NCBI RefSeq assembly: GCF_003260995.1
Contig: NZ_CP030040.1
Span: 2,035,995-2,099,994, forward strand
From: Acetobacterium sp. KB-1
GTDB lineage: Bacteria; Bacillota; Clostridia; Eubacteriales; Eubacteriaceae
Length of the DNA stretch: 64,000 nucleotides
Direction: 5' to 3'
Shown here: piece by piece, positions 17,340 to 25,362 of the stretch
Position numbering within the stretch: the first letter of the stretch is position 1
Layout: every line of letters begins with the position of its first letter
Translations under genes and position numbers: made by a program
The notes under the pieces: model-generated
The model's database searches: none
What the model was told of the DNA's origin: nothing
The model's input: the letters and a program-made list of their open reading frames with translations, nothing else

Positions 17340-18350
17340 TTATAAGGCTTCAAACCGCTTAGTGGCCAGATCAATGCTGACTCGGGTGCCCTTTCCCACC
17401 TGGGAGGTTACAGTAATTACGTGGGAGAGCTTATTTAATACTTGCTGACTCAAGTAAAGACCGATGCCGGTAGATTTTTTATCCATTCTGCCGTTGTAAC
17501 CGGTAAAGCCCCGATCAAAAATCCGTTTAATATCTTCTTCTCTGATTCCAACACCGGTGTCAGAAATAATTAGGTTTTTTTCTGAATGTTCATCCAAATA
17601 AATGGATATCTTCCCCTGATTGGTGTATTTCAGAGCGTTTGAAATAATCTGTTCCAGAACAAAGATCAGCCATTTTTCGTCGGTTAGAACACGGCAATTC
17701 ATTTCTTCCAACTCCAACGATATTTTTTTATTGATAAAAATAATGCTATATTTTTTCACCGCCTGTCTGATGAGGTCTGCCAAATCATACTCAACCAACA
17801 GCAAATCTGATGACATACTTTCAAGCCTTAAATACTGGAGCACCATCTCGACGTATTGTTCAATTTTGAAAAGTTCCTGGGCATAGGTGCTGGTGCGTTC
17901 CCTATCACCTTCCTCCGTCTGAAGTAACAGTCCCATTGCTGAGATAGGGGTTTTAATCTGATGGGCCCATAAGGTGTAGTAGTCAATCATATCCGTTTGC
18001 CGGTTATCGAACTGGGAGATCAGCTCAGCCCGATTCTCCGCCAATACCCGGGTCAGGGTTTGATAGTCTACTTCCAGCAAATCCCGAGGCTTTGGTAATT
18101 CCCCCACCCCAGCGGTGGCCCTACTGATCGCCTCTGTCAGGCGCTGATGCTTTTGATAAAACTGCACAAAATCCAGACCGGCAAAAACAACGGCCAGAGC
18201 CATAACCAGTTCAGTACTATAAACAATCGGCTCCAGCGGCAAATAATACAGGGCATATACCATGGCAAAGACAAGTATGAATAAGACAAAGGCGACCATT
18301 ACCTTAATCCGACTTTTCAAGTAAGCACCCAATACAAATAATATTTTCAT
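17340..18350 (-). CDS. BceS-type intramembrane-sensing histidine kinase
   Basis: The 336-residue kinase has two closely spaced N-terminal membrane helices (about 12-56) with almost no extracytoplasmic loop, then a DHp domain with phospho-acceptor H130 in LWAHQIKTPISAMG and a HATPase domain (QIISNALKYTNQG, ISDTGVGI, KSTGIGLYLSQQV). This architecture is diagnostic for kinases that sense through a BceAB transporter. It follows the response regulator by 12 nt and is transcribed with it. Confidence 0.92.
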   Translation of the reverse strand: MKILFVLGAYLKSRIKVMVAFVLFILVFAMVYALYYLPLEPIVYSTELVMALAVVFAGLDFVQFYQKHQRLTEAISRATAGVGELPKPRDLLEVDYQTLTRVLAENRAELISQFDNRQTDMIDYYTLWAHQIKTPISAMGLLLQTEEGDRERTSTYAQELFKIEQYVEMVLQYLRLESMSSDLLLVEYDLADLIRQAVKKYSIIFINKKISLELEEMNCRVLTDEKWLIFVLEQIISNALKYTNQGKISIYLDEHSEKNLIISDTGVGIREEDIKRIFDRGFTGYNGRMDKKSTGIGLYLSQQVLNKLSHVITVTSQVGKGTRVSIDLATKRFEAL

Positions 18351-18362
18351 TTTACACCTCGA

Positions 18363-19037
18363 TTAATCCCCAATTAAATAGCCGACGCCTTTTTTAGTGG
18401 CAATAAAATCGGCCAGCCCGGCTGTTTCCAATTTCTTGCGCAGCCTGGCAATATTTACCGTCAAGGTGTTATCGTCCACAAAGCAGTCGCTGTCCCAAAG
18501 CCGTTTCATAATCACATCCCGAGAGACCACCTTGCCCTTATTTTCCAGTAAAATTTGAAGGGTTTTAAACTCATTTTTACTTAGCTCCACTTTTTGATCC
18601 ACATAGATAATGCTGGCATCATTAAGATTTAGAATCGCGCCCTTATGTTCCAGTAGGCTTACTTGGCCCTGAAAGGAGTAGGTCCGCCTAAGCAGAGCTT
18701 GAATCTTTGCCACCACCACCGCCAGATCAAAGGGCTTGGCAATAAAGTCATCGCCGCCCATGTTCATTGCCATAACAATATTCATGTTATCACTGGTCGA
18801 CGAAATAAAAATAATCGGCACCTTAGAAAGCTTGCGGATTTCGCTGCACCAATGGTAGCCGTTAAAAAATGGCAGGGAGATATCCAAAAGGACAAGCTGC
18901 GGATCATAGGCCACAAACTCATCCATAATATGATGGAAATCCGCAACGATTTGGGTTTCAAGTTCCCATTTATCCAAATGATTTTTTAGTGCTTTTGCTA
19001 TAATCTGATCGTCTTCTACAATTAGTATTTTATACAT
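18363..19037 (-). CDS. BceR-type OmpR-family response regulator
   Basis: The 224-residue protein has a receiver domain with the phosphorylatable D52 (LVLLDISLPFFNGY), conserved ED pair near the N-terminus and K in FIAKPFD, then a winged-helix OmpR/PhoB DNA-binding domain (SKNEFKTLQILLENKG, LTVNIARLRKKL). ATG at 19037 with AGGA about 9 nt upstream gives the standard MYKILIVEDD start. It heads the kinase gene and likely activates bceAB from the operator near 17319. Confidence 0.94.
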   Translation of the reverse strand: MYKILIVEDDQIIAKALKNHLDKWELETQIVADFHHIMDEFVAYDPQLVLLDISLPFFNGYHWCSEIRKLSKVPIIFISSTSDNMNIVMAMNMGGDDFIAKPFDLAVVVAKIQALLRRTYSFQGQVSLLEHKGAILNLNDASIIYVDQKVELSKNEFKTLQILLENKGKVVSRDVIMKRLWDSDCFVDDNTLTVNIARLRKKLETAGLADFIATKKGVGYLIGD

Positions 19038-19119
19038 ACCGAACCATCCTATCCTTTTCTGACCGTGGGCAAAGTAAAACACTGATGCTTTGTTGCCGCT
19101 TTGTTGCCGCTTAACTCCC

Positions 19120-19147
19120 ATTATAAATCAAAGTAGCCCAATTTCAA
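19120..19147 (-). promoter_or_regulatory. Predicted promoter of the bceRS-like operon
   Basis: Minus-strand TTGAAA, 16 nt, TATAAT. An 11-bp unit GCGGCAACAAA is repeated in tandem just downstream in the leader. Confidence 0.7.
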
Positions 19148-19195
19148 AATCGATCTGAAATTCGACTGTCAGATTTGTTCTTATCGATAACGTTA

Positions 19196-19227
19196 AAACT
19201 CCCCATTGCATGACGGGGAGTTTTTTT
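19196..19227. terminator. Intrinsic terminator after the MORN lipoprotein gene
   Basis: AACTCCCC and GGGGAGTT pair around a 9-nt loop. T runs follow on both strands (TTTTTTT on plus, TTTT on minus), so it may work in both directions. Confidence 0.7.
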
Positions 19228-19240
19228 GTATCGCTAAAAT

Positions 19241-20086
19241 TTATTCCACACTCCAGGCTTCCACATTGGGGATGGAGTATTGCTGACCATCATCAGTGGT
19301 GTCGGTATAAAGGTATTCAACAGTTCCCCATACGGTTACCATTTGGCCTTCAACAAAGGGGGATTCTCCAGAGTTTAAGCGATAATAGACCTGTACCATT
19401 TGATTAGGATCATCGTTTAAATCCATGATAAAATCACAGAAGTAGTGTTGATTTTCAAAGTTTTCATAAACCTGATAAACCCGTCCCGTCATCTTGACCT
19501 TATTTCCGGTTTCATTTTTAGCCGTTTCAACTACATCGGCATAAGATAACTCTGTGGTCTGAGCTTTAAACGGATCCAATCGGGCCTTTCTCTGGACAGT
19601 CGTCTCGTCGTAATAGCCCATGTCAAAATTACCCTCGTAAATTATATCGCCATAATAATTGTAAAGCGTGCCCTGTCCATCATAACGATTATCGGTGTAA
19701 TTGCCATCATATAAGAGCTTCTTATCAAGATACTCTTGTCCCGGCCCATTTAAAAGATCATTCTGATAATTACCTTCCTGTGTGAACCCATCTTCCCAAA
19801 CGGTTTCTCCCATTCCCTGAAAATGGCCTTGTTCCCATGTACCGTCATAGGTCCAGGCAACTTCAGCATCATTGGAAACCGTAAACACGCCAGTTCCCTG
19901 AGGCAAACCTTTTACCAATTGGCCGTTATAGGTGCCGGTTTTTTCGCCAAATGATAAGGCTAAGGTAATTTCCTGGTTTTTTACCGACTCCGATTTATTG
20001 CCAAAAATGCTCGGAATCAGCGAGCAGCCTGACAGCAATAGCGCTAAGCCAAGGGCTGTCAGTATCAATGTTATCTTTTTCATCAT
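19241..20086 (-). CDS. MORN-repeat lipoprotein
   Basis: The 281-residue protein has a lipoprotein signal (hydrophobic stretch, lipobox LLSGC, acylated cysteine C21). MORN repeats occupy about residues 50-165 (G-x-Y-x-G-x-x-x-x-G-x-G patterns such as GTYNGQLVKGLPQGTG, YDGTWEQGHFQGMG, YDGNYTDNRYDGQG). The C-terminal domain (about 180-281) has an OB-fold-like look. It is probably anchored to the outer face of the membrane. The function is unknown; MORN repeats usually mediate binding. Either of two tandem ATG codons could start it, as AAAGGA lies just upstream. Confidence 0.8.
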   Translation of the reverse strand: MMKKITLILTALGLALLLSGCSLIPSIFGNKSESVKNQEITLALSFGEKTGTYNGQLVKGLPQGTGVFTVSNDAEVAWTYDGTWEQGHFQGMGETVWEDGFTQEGNYQNDLLNGPGQEYLDKKLLYDGNYTDNRYDGQGTLYNYYGDIIYEGNFDMGYYDETTVQRKARLDPFKAQTTELSYADVVETAKNETGNKVKMTGRVYQVYENFENQHYFCDFIMDLNDDPNQMVQVYYRLNSGESPFVEGQMVTVWGTVEYLYTDTTDDGQQYSIPNVEAWSVE

Positions 20087-20176
20087 ACATTCCTTTCAAA
20101 ACTAAATGTTTGCAAACCATTTGCTTGGTATTTACCCATTCTTTCACCAGTCATTTGTTTTTGCCAAAAATTTTTA

Positions 20177-20890
20177 TTAAAGATCGTCAACCTCAACCAT
20201 CTGTTTTAGTTGGGTCAGAAAGGCGGCCATCCACTGATTATCCTGACGGATGTATTCCGGATGGGCTAAGACCTCTTTTGGCAACTGGACATAATCATCC
20301 GGAACCATTTCATCGCCGCAATTTGCAATCAGATCATTAATAATCGGCAGGGTGTTTTCCAGGTGAAACTGAAAGCCAAAAACTCTTTTGTTATAAATGA
20401 AGGCCTGATTTTTGCAGGCGGTGCTTGCGGCAATGACCGTGGCCGCCTCAGGCAGCTCGACAAAGGTATCACCATGCCAGTGAAAAACCACCGGGTTGTC
20501 CGGAAAAAATGCAAACAGCGGTGACACTTTGGCTTCTTTAGAAAACGTGATCGGGAGCCAGCCGATTTCTTTTTGTTTGTTCTGAACAACCTTCCCGCCA
20601 ATGCTATCAGCAATTAACTGACTGCCGAGACACATACCAAGGACCACCTTGTTAGCTTTTATGGCGGCTTTGATCAAATTTTTTTCGGCCCTCAGCCAGG
20701 GGTATTGATCTTCTTCATAAATGTTCATGGGACCTCCCATCACCACCAGCCAGTCAAATTCATTTACCTCCGGCAGTGCTTCATCGTTATACAATTGCGT
20801 CGAGGTAATAATACTTTGATTGGTTTTTGCCCACACTAGAATACTGCCGGGATTTTCAAAGGGTACGTGCTGTAAATAGTGAATTCTCAT
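20177..20890 (-). CDS. Class I glutamine amidotransferase (GMP synthase-like)
   Basis: The 237-residue protein has the triad residues of the family: nucleophile C87 in GMCLGSQLIAD and H176 in FGFQFHLENT, with VVMGGPMNIYEEDQYPWL typical of stand-alone GMP synthase-like amidotransferases. ATG at 20890 follows AGGAAGG. No synthetase domain is present, so the acceptor substrate is unknown. It lies downstream of the B12-riboswitch RNA unit at 21.0-21.6 kb, but a terminator separates them, so co-regulation is not supported. Confidence 0.85.
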   Translation of the reverse strand: MRIHYLQHVPFENPGSILVWAKTNQSIITSTQLYNDEALPEVNEFDWLVVMGGPMNIYEEDQYPWLRAEKNLIKAAIKANKVVLGMCLGSQLIADSIGGKVVQNKQKEIGWLPITFSKEAKVSPLFAFFPDNPVVFHWHGDTFVELPEAATVIAASTACKNQAFIYNKRVFGFQFHLENTLPIINDLIANCGDEMVPDDYVQLPKEVLAHPEYIRQDNQWMAAFLTQLKQMVEVDDL

Positions 20891-20983
20891 CTGTGACCTT
20901 CCTATCTGATTATTGATTATTATCCTTATTTTTATGCAAGTATACCATTTTAAACGCATTTTTTAAATTTTTTTATTTAAAGG

Positions 20984-21026
20984 CAAATAAAAAAAGCACA
21001 ACCAGAACTGGATGCACTTTTTTTAT
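20984..21026 (-). terminator. Intrinsic terminator ending the riboswitch-led non-coding unit
   Basis: AAAAAAAGTGCA-TCCAG pairs with CTGG-TGTGCTTTTTTT (with two G-U pairs) on the minus strand. It closes the transcript that starts at 21.54 kb and stands 93 nt before the amidotransferase start. Confidence 0.8.
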
Positions 21027-21276
21027 TGGTACTCAGATTTTTGGCCAGAAAAATCTAAGCAGAAATGAGGAATAATATTCTATCAAAAATGTAAATTAAT
21101 GAAAGCAAGGTAAATTCGGGGATGTCACACACCATCCCCGAGGAAGGGAATTAAATACTGACTTGGAGATGTCCTTCTATTCGAAGAGATTCTACTTTTG
21201 GCTAGGAGAAATTAACCAACTCCCAAGAATCACACACTTCCTGGGTTCGCTTGCAATCGTTGTCGACAACAAGACG
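21027..21276 (-). ncRNA. Candidate cobalamin-riboswitch-controlled small RNA
   Basis: A stretch of about 250 nt between two terminators and downstream of a cobalamin riboswitch, with no convincing ORF on the minus strand. Two hairpins at 21222-21245 (8-bp stem, one mismatch) and 21116-21141 (9-bp stem) present the identical 8-nt loop, GUGUGUGA in the minus-strand RNA. A third inverted repeat AGATTTTT/AAAAATCT lies at 21036-21057. B12-riboswitch-controlled sRNAs (Rli55 of Listeria, EutX of Enterococcus) are a known precedent, but no ANTAR-type A1/G4 hexaloop was seen. Confidence 0.5.
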
Positions 21277-21306
21277 AAAAAAAATCCTTCTCCAGTGGAG
21301 AAGGAT
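21277..21306 (-). terminator. Terminator of the 21.4 kb riboswitch
   Basis: ATCCTTCTCC and GGAGAAGGAT form a perfect stem, followed on the minus strand by eight T. This is the expression platform of the riboswitch. Confidence 0.9.
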
Positions 21307-21359
21307 AAAAGAATCATACTTACAAATTTAAATATAATGCTCTTACAGCCCTCTAAATC

Positions 21360-21530
21360 GGAGGTTGTTAAGAAATCACTACAAACAGGTCTTCTGGCTC
21401 AACAATCAACTTTCCATCTCCCTTCCCGTTAAGTTCTTAACAGTGGTTATGAGACGGTCATCATGTTTTACAGCTGCGATTACAGCAAAGGATTTACACC
21501 TTTTTCCCTTGAATATAGGACAAGTTCACT
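21360..21530 (-). promoter_or_regulatory. Cobalamin riboswitch (long form) without a downstream coding gene
   Basis: Ordered minus-strand core: GGGAAAAAGGTGTAAATCC, CGCAGCTGTAAA, ACCACTG, GGGAAGG, B12 box GAGCCAGAAGACCTG (about 21387-21401). A terminator follows within 80 nt. The next coding gene on this strand starts 380 nt beyond the riboswitch/terminator and behind a second terminator. Confidence 0.9.
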
Positions 21531-21544
21531 ATTTAATTAAGTTT

Positions 21545-21573
21545 ATTTTACACCAGGTTGCACTTCTTGTCAA
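21545..21573 (-). promoter_or_regulatory. Promoter of the riboswitch-led non-coding unit
   Basis: Minus-strand TTGACA, 17 nt, TAAAAT, close to the sigma-A consensus. It begins 24 nt after the cbiT stop codon. Confidence 0.8.
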
Positions 21574-21596
21574 TAGCATTTTGAACCTTTGAGTCG

Positions 21597-22181
21597 TTAA
21601 TTTAATTCAGCATCCCCAGTGATAATAAAAATCGGGTTGGCGGCCTTTAGCATCGTTAAACCACCAATGCCTTCGCCCCGGCTGATGCCCACTTGAACCA
21701 GTTCTACATTTTCAAAATACTGGTTCATCAGGGTGGTGGCCTGGGCGGCGTTCTCCAGGGTGACAAAATTGGCAATGACCCGACCACTGGCCCGGAGATT
21801 GGCCTTACACCACTGAAACAGGCCTTCCATATTACCGCCGGAACCACCGATGATGACCCGATCCACTGGCTCTTTAATTTCAGCCAGCACTTCTGGCGCC
21901 TTACCGGGGATAATGACCACATGGTTGGCATTAAAATGTTCTTTATTCTTTTTTACCAGTTCCAGCGCCGTTTCTTTGGCTTCCACAGCATAGACCTTAC
22001 CATGGTCGGCGGCATAAGCTGCTTCCATAGTGAGACCCCCGGTGCCGGCGCCGATATCTACGACCACATCGCCGGGGTTTATCCCCAGCAACGAAATGGT
22101 GAGGATGCGGATTTCGCGTTTAGTCATCGGTGCCTTACCCCGAATATAGGCCTCGTCCTTGTATCCTGCTATCTTACTCAT
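21597..22181 (-). CDS. cbiT: Cobalt-precorrin-6B C15-methyltransferase (decarboxylating)
   Basis: SAM-dependent C15 methylation with acetate-chain decarboxylation. The 194-residue protein has the class I methyltransferase motif VDIGAGTGGLTMEAA (about 42-55) and the N-terminal PMTKREIRILTISLLG typical of CbiT. It is separate from CbiE here, whereas aerobic CobL fuses them. It overlaps cbiE by 8 nt (ATGAGTAA). It is the last gene of its operon, and the riboswitch-led RNA unit begins right after it. Confidence 0.94.
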   Translation of the reverse strand: MSKIAGYKDEAYIRGKAPMTKREIRILTISLLGINPGDVVVDIGAGTGGLTMEAAYAADHGKVYAVEAKETALELVKKNKEHFNANHVVIIPGKAPEVLAEIKEPVDRVIIGGSGGNMEGLFQWCKANLRASGRVIANFVTLENAAQATTLMNQYFENVELVQVGISRGEGIGGLTMLKAANPIFIITGDAELN

Positions 22182-22800
22182 TGATGACCACCACGACTGC
22201 CAGCCCTTCCTCCTGATAGCTCAGGGCTTCTGTTACGGTTAAGCGGGTTATTTTCTCATTAGGATAGGATAACTCTTCACCAACATAAAGCAAGCTGTTT
22301 TCACAACCGACTGATTTAAGAATCCCGGCAATAAACGCAGTATTATTATTTTTGTCAGTAAGAATGCCCAGCTTTTTATTTTTTGCCAGAGCTGCCGCCA
22401 AATCCTGATCCCGGCCATGAAGGCTCATCAGCTTAGCATCTTCCCAACACATTGCCAGTTTGGCAAAAAAATACTGCAACGAACTAATCCCGGGGATGCA
22501 GACAATGTCCTTTTCCGGTACTACTTTTTTGGCATAGGTCAGCAGACTATAAAAGCCGCAGTCACCGGAAACAACCAGCGCGGTTTTCTTAGTCTTGTAT
22601 ACCTGGGCAACCTTTTCCATCAGCTCACTTAGGGGGGTTCCCTTGCCGATAAAAAGCATTTCTTTACCACTGGCATCAAAACTTTCAGCATGGCGGGTGC
22701 CACAGAGAATCACTTCTGCCGCTTCAATTTCTTTTAATGCGATCGGCAGTATATAATCCGGATGTCCCGGTCCCAGTCCAATAATTTTTAATGGGTACAT
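22174..22800 (-). CDS. cbiE: Cobalt-precorrin-7 C5-methyltransferase
   Basis: SAM-dependent methylation of C5. The 208-residue protein has the tetrapyrrole methylase start IIGLGPGHPDYILP, VVSGDCGFYSLL, and CIPGISSLQYFFAKLAMCWEDAKLMSLHGRD, characteristic of CbiE. It overlaps cbiD by 13 nt and cbiT by 8 nt, so all three are translationally coupled. Confidence 0.94.
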   Translation of the reverse strand: MYPLKIIGLGPGHPDYILPIALKEIEAAEVILCGTRHAESFDASGKEMLFIGKGTPLSELMEKVAQVYKTKKTALVVSGDCGFYSLLTYAKKVVPEKDIVCIPGISSLQYFFAKLAMCWEDAKLMSLHGRDQDLAAALAKNKKLGILTDKNNNTAFIAGILKSVGCENSLLYVGEELSYPNEKITRLTVTEALSYQEEGLAVVVVINE

Positions 22801-23933
22801 AATCGTTTCCTCAACTCTTCTGCGTCTTTGCTTTGTCCTAAAAAGCCATGGATCTTGGAAAACAACACCACTTCCATTTCAATGGTGCCATAAACCCGAT
22901 CGGTGACCTTTTTCTTTATGACCTCGGCCAGATGATCAAAATAGTCCGGCAAATTTTTGCTCAGAATTAAATCGGTTGCTTCATCGGTGGTTTTAGAGGT
23001 CATGATTTTTTCCATCGTTTTCTGGGTTGCGCCGAGCAAACCGGCGTGGGCGGTTAGAATTTCCATCCGTCCGTCGGCAACACTGCTATGGGTATTAAAA
23101 ATCCCCCCAGCCAGCTTCACCAGTTTTCCCAGATGGCCAATCAGCAGAATCTTATCAAAACCCATCCGTTCAGCCTCATCCAGCATAAAACCGATATAAT
23201 TACTGGTTTTTACCAGTACCTCCTCAGAAAGTCCCAGTTCCTCGGAAAAGTCTTTCCCATAATTGCCGGGGACAAAGATGATTTCTTTAAAGCCTTTGGC
23301 ATGGAGCACTGAGAGTTCCAGTTTCAGGGACGCCTTAAGGGCATCTTCACTCATCGGCTCAACAATCCCGGAAGTGCCGATAATCGACAGTCCGCCTTTA
23401 ATCCCCAGCTTGGGATTAAAGGTTCGTTTGGCCAGTTCCACACCCTGGGGAATGGACAGCTCGACCCGCCAACCTTTCGGTAAATCCGTGATCTGACGTG
23501 CGGCTTCAGAAGCTAAAACCGTTTTAATCTCCCGGGTAATCATCTCCCTTGGGGTCGGATTAATGGCCGGTTCACCCGGAGGAATACTGAGTCCCACTGA
23601 GGTGACCGTACCGACACCAATACCGGCTGCAAACTCAATTCCGGCCTGGTCTGATGGGGTGATTTTCGAAAAAACCTTGACGCCATTGGTCACATCCGGA
23701 TCGTCCCCAGAGTCTTTGATCACTGAGCAGGAGGCTTCGTTTTCTGAAAAAGTCTGATCGTGCAGCACCAGATCCAGGGTCCAGCCCTTGGGTGTACTGA
23801 TTTCAATGGTTTCCCATTTCTGTTGATTTAAAAACATTAACAGTGCCGCTTTGGTGGCGGCGGTGGCGCAAGAGCCGGTGGTATAGCCGTAGCGCAGGGT
23901 CTTGCCATTTTTTTCAATGGTTTTATTTAACAT
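22788..23933 (-). CDS. cbiD: Cobalt-precorrin-5B C1-methyltransferase
   Basis: SAM-dependent methylation of C1 in the anaerobic route. The 381-residue protein begins with RYGYTTGSCATAATKAAL, the CbiD signature, and contains VEPMSEDALKASLKLEL and LIGHLGKLVKLAGGIFNTHS as in family members. GGGAGG precedes the ATG. Confidence 0.95.
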   Translation of the reverse strand: MLNKTIEKNGKTLRYGYTTGSCATAATKAALLMFLNQQKWETIEISTPKGWTLDLVLHDQTFSENEASCSVIKDSGDDPDVTNGVKVFSKITPSDQAGIEFAAGIGVGTVTSVGLSIPPGEPAINPTPREMITREIKTVLASEAARQITDLPKGWRVELSIPQGVELAKRTFNPKLGIKGGLSIIGTSGIVEPMSEDALKASLKLELSVLHAKGFKEIIFVPGNYGKDFSEELGLSEEVLVKTSNYIGFMLDEAERMGFDKILLIGHLGKLVKLAGGIFNTHSSVADGRMEILTAHAGLLGATQKTMEKIMTSKTTDEATDLILSKNLPDYFDHLAEVIKKKVTDRVYGTIEMEVVLFSKIHGFLGQSKDAEELRKRLCTH

Positions 23934-23945
23934 GGCTTACCTCCC

Positions 23946-24686
23946 TTACTGAAGGGGATAATTCTTTTTGATTAATAAGGTCGATAAATACGGGATCTTA
24001 CCTTTTAAGACATCAATATCCCGGACCACTTGCTGGGTGTCCATACCGATGTTGGATACCAGCACAAAGCTTTTTTCCAGCCCGCGGGCTTCCAGTTCCT
24101 CAGCCATCCAGGCATTATTGGCGGAAATTTTCATCACCACAATATTCTGGTGGGCATCCAAAATCGCCCGGATTTCTTCTACTGGCTGAGTCATCGCCAC
24201 AATCCCCAAGGATTCTTCTCCCTGGGTCAGGGGAATATTGAGTTGCGCCCCGAGATTGCAAAATGACGGCACCCCTGACAGGGTGATCACTTCAATACTA
24301 CGTTTTAGTAGATATTCCATCACATAAGAATAGGTGCTAAAGACCATCGGATCACCCAGAGTAATAAAGGCGACGTCCTTGCCCTGATTAAGCAGCACTT
24401 CAATTTCATCGGCATTTTCTTTCCATTGTTTTTGCAAGGCTTCCCGTTCCTGAGACAGGGAAATCATCGGAAAATTCATTTCCAGAACTTTTGACAAATC
24501 GGAGATATGACTTTTGACAATTTCAAAGGCAACACTGGTGCTGCCCACTTTTTTTACCGGGGTAATCACCATATCACAGGCATCTAAAACCTTAGCCGCT
24601 TTAACGGTGAGCAGATCGGGATCGCCGGGGCCAACTCCGATGCCATAAAAATTTCCTTTTTTTGTAGCGCTCATCATTCTTACCAT
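23946..24686 (-). CDS. cbiL: Cobalt-precorrin-2 C20-methyltransferase
   Basis: SAM-dependent methylation of C20, the first methylation after cobalt insertion. The 246-residue protein has YGIGVGPGDPDLLTVKAAKVL, ITLGDPMVFSTYSYVMEYL and GVPSFCNLGAQLNIPLTQG, typical of CbiL/CobI. The start is uncertain: ATG at 24686 overlaps the cbiC stop (ATGGTAA), while the tandem ATG at 24677 and 24674 also fit. Confidence 0.93.
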   Translation of the reverse strand: MVRMMSATKKGNFYGIGVGPGDPDLLTVKAAKVLDACDMVITPVKKVGSTSVAFEIVKSHISDLSKVLEMNFPMISLSQEREALQKQWKENADEIEVLLNQGKDVAFITLGDPMVFSTYSYVMEYLLKRSIEVITLSGVPSFCNLGAQLNIPLTQGEESLGIVAMTQPVEEIRAILDAHQNIVVMKISANNAWMAEELEARGLEKSFVLVSNIGMDTQQVVRDIDVLKGKIPYLSTLLIKKNYPLQ

Positions 24687-25309
24687 TCTCTTCCCAGTTG
24701 ATAAAGCATGGCATTAAGAATCGCCGCCACGACCGGACTGCCGCCTTTTCGTCCGTTGATCCGAATGATGGGACTGTCAATCTGATCCAAAGCTTCCTTG
24801 GATTCCGCCGCGCCGACAAAACCGATTGGCGCACCGATAATCAGGGCTGGTTTGGCATTGCCAAGCTTGACCTGTTCAATCAGGGTATATAAGGCGGTTG
24901 GCGCATTACCGATGGCAAAGATGCCCACACTGTCGTCCTTCAACGCTCTTTCCATGCTGACCGTGGAGCGGGTGACGCCGCGCTTTTTGGCTTCTGCGGC
25001 GACATCGGCATCGTGGACAAAATTGACAATTTCAATGCCGTGGTCAGCCAGTGCTTTTTTATTAACTCCGACCTGAATCATCCGGGTGTCGGCATAAATT
25101 TTCTTGCCCTGTTTCAGTGCTTCGATGCCACTTTCATAACCGTTGTTTAAAATTTCCAGTAAATCCGCATATTCAAAATCAGCGGTGGTATGGATGATCC
25201 GTTTAACCATCGGGGCAATGGCTTCCGGGAAAACCTTATCGCCCATTTCAGCGGTAATAATCTCAAAACTACGCTCTTCAATTTCTCGGGGGTTGTTAAT
25301 GTATTCCAT
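24680..25309 (-). CDS. cbiC: Cobalt-precorrin-8 methylmutase
   Basis: Moves the C11 methyl to C12, giving cobyrinic acid. The 209-residue protein has the catalytic histidine H40 in KRIIHTTADFEYADLL and the family segments GVTRSTVSMERAL, GNAPTALYTLIE, IGAPIGFVGAAESKEAL and GRKGGSPVVAAILNAMLY. It overlaps cbiL by 7 nt. Confidence 0.96.
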   Translation of the reverse strand: MEYINNPREIEERSFEIITAEMGDKVFPEAIAPMVKRIIHTTADFEYADLLEILNNGYESGIEALKQGKKIYADTRMIQVGVNKKALADHGIEIVNFVHDADVAAEAKKRGVTRSTVSMERALKDDSVGIFAIGNAPTALYTLIEQVKLGNAKPALIIGAPIGFVGAAESKEALDQIDSPIIRINGRKGGSPVVAAILNAMLYQLGREW

Positions 25310-25362
25310 TTTTTCTCACTTTCTTAAGTCGATTTATTTCTTTATTATTCAAAGCTCTATGA

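Noticed and set aside
20177-20890. Glutamine amidotransferase as a cobalamin-pathway amidase
   Set aside because: It has only the GMP-synthase-like amidotransferase domain without the CbiA/CbiP synthetase domain, and a terminator separates it from the riboswitch.
21031-21245. ANTAR-binding twin hairpins as in EutX or Rli55 RNAs
   Set aside because: The two matching loops are 8 nt long (GUGUGUGA) and lack the A1/G4 hexaloop pattern, and the hairpins are about 80 nt apart rather than closely paired.
21163-21432. Plus-strand 89-codon reading frame across the riboswitch region
   Set aside because: It runs antisense through a clear cobalamin riboswitch and its terminator and has no ribosome site or recognisable domain.
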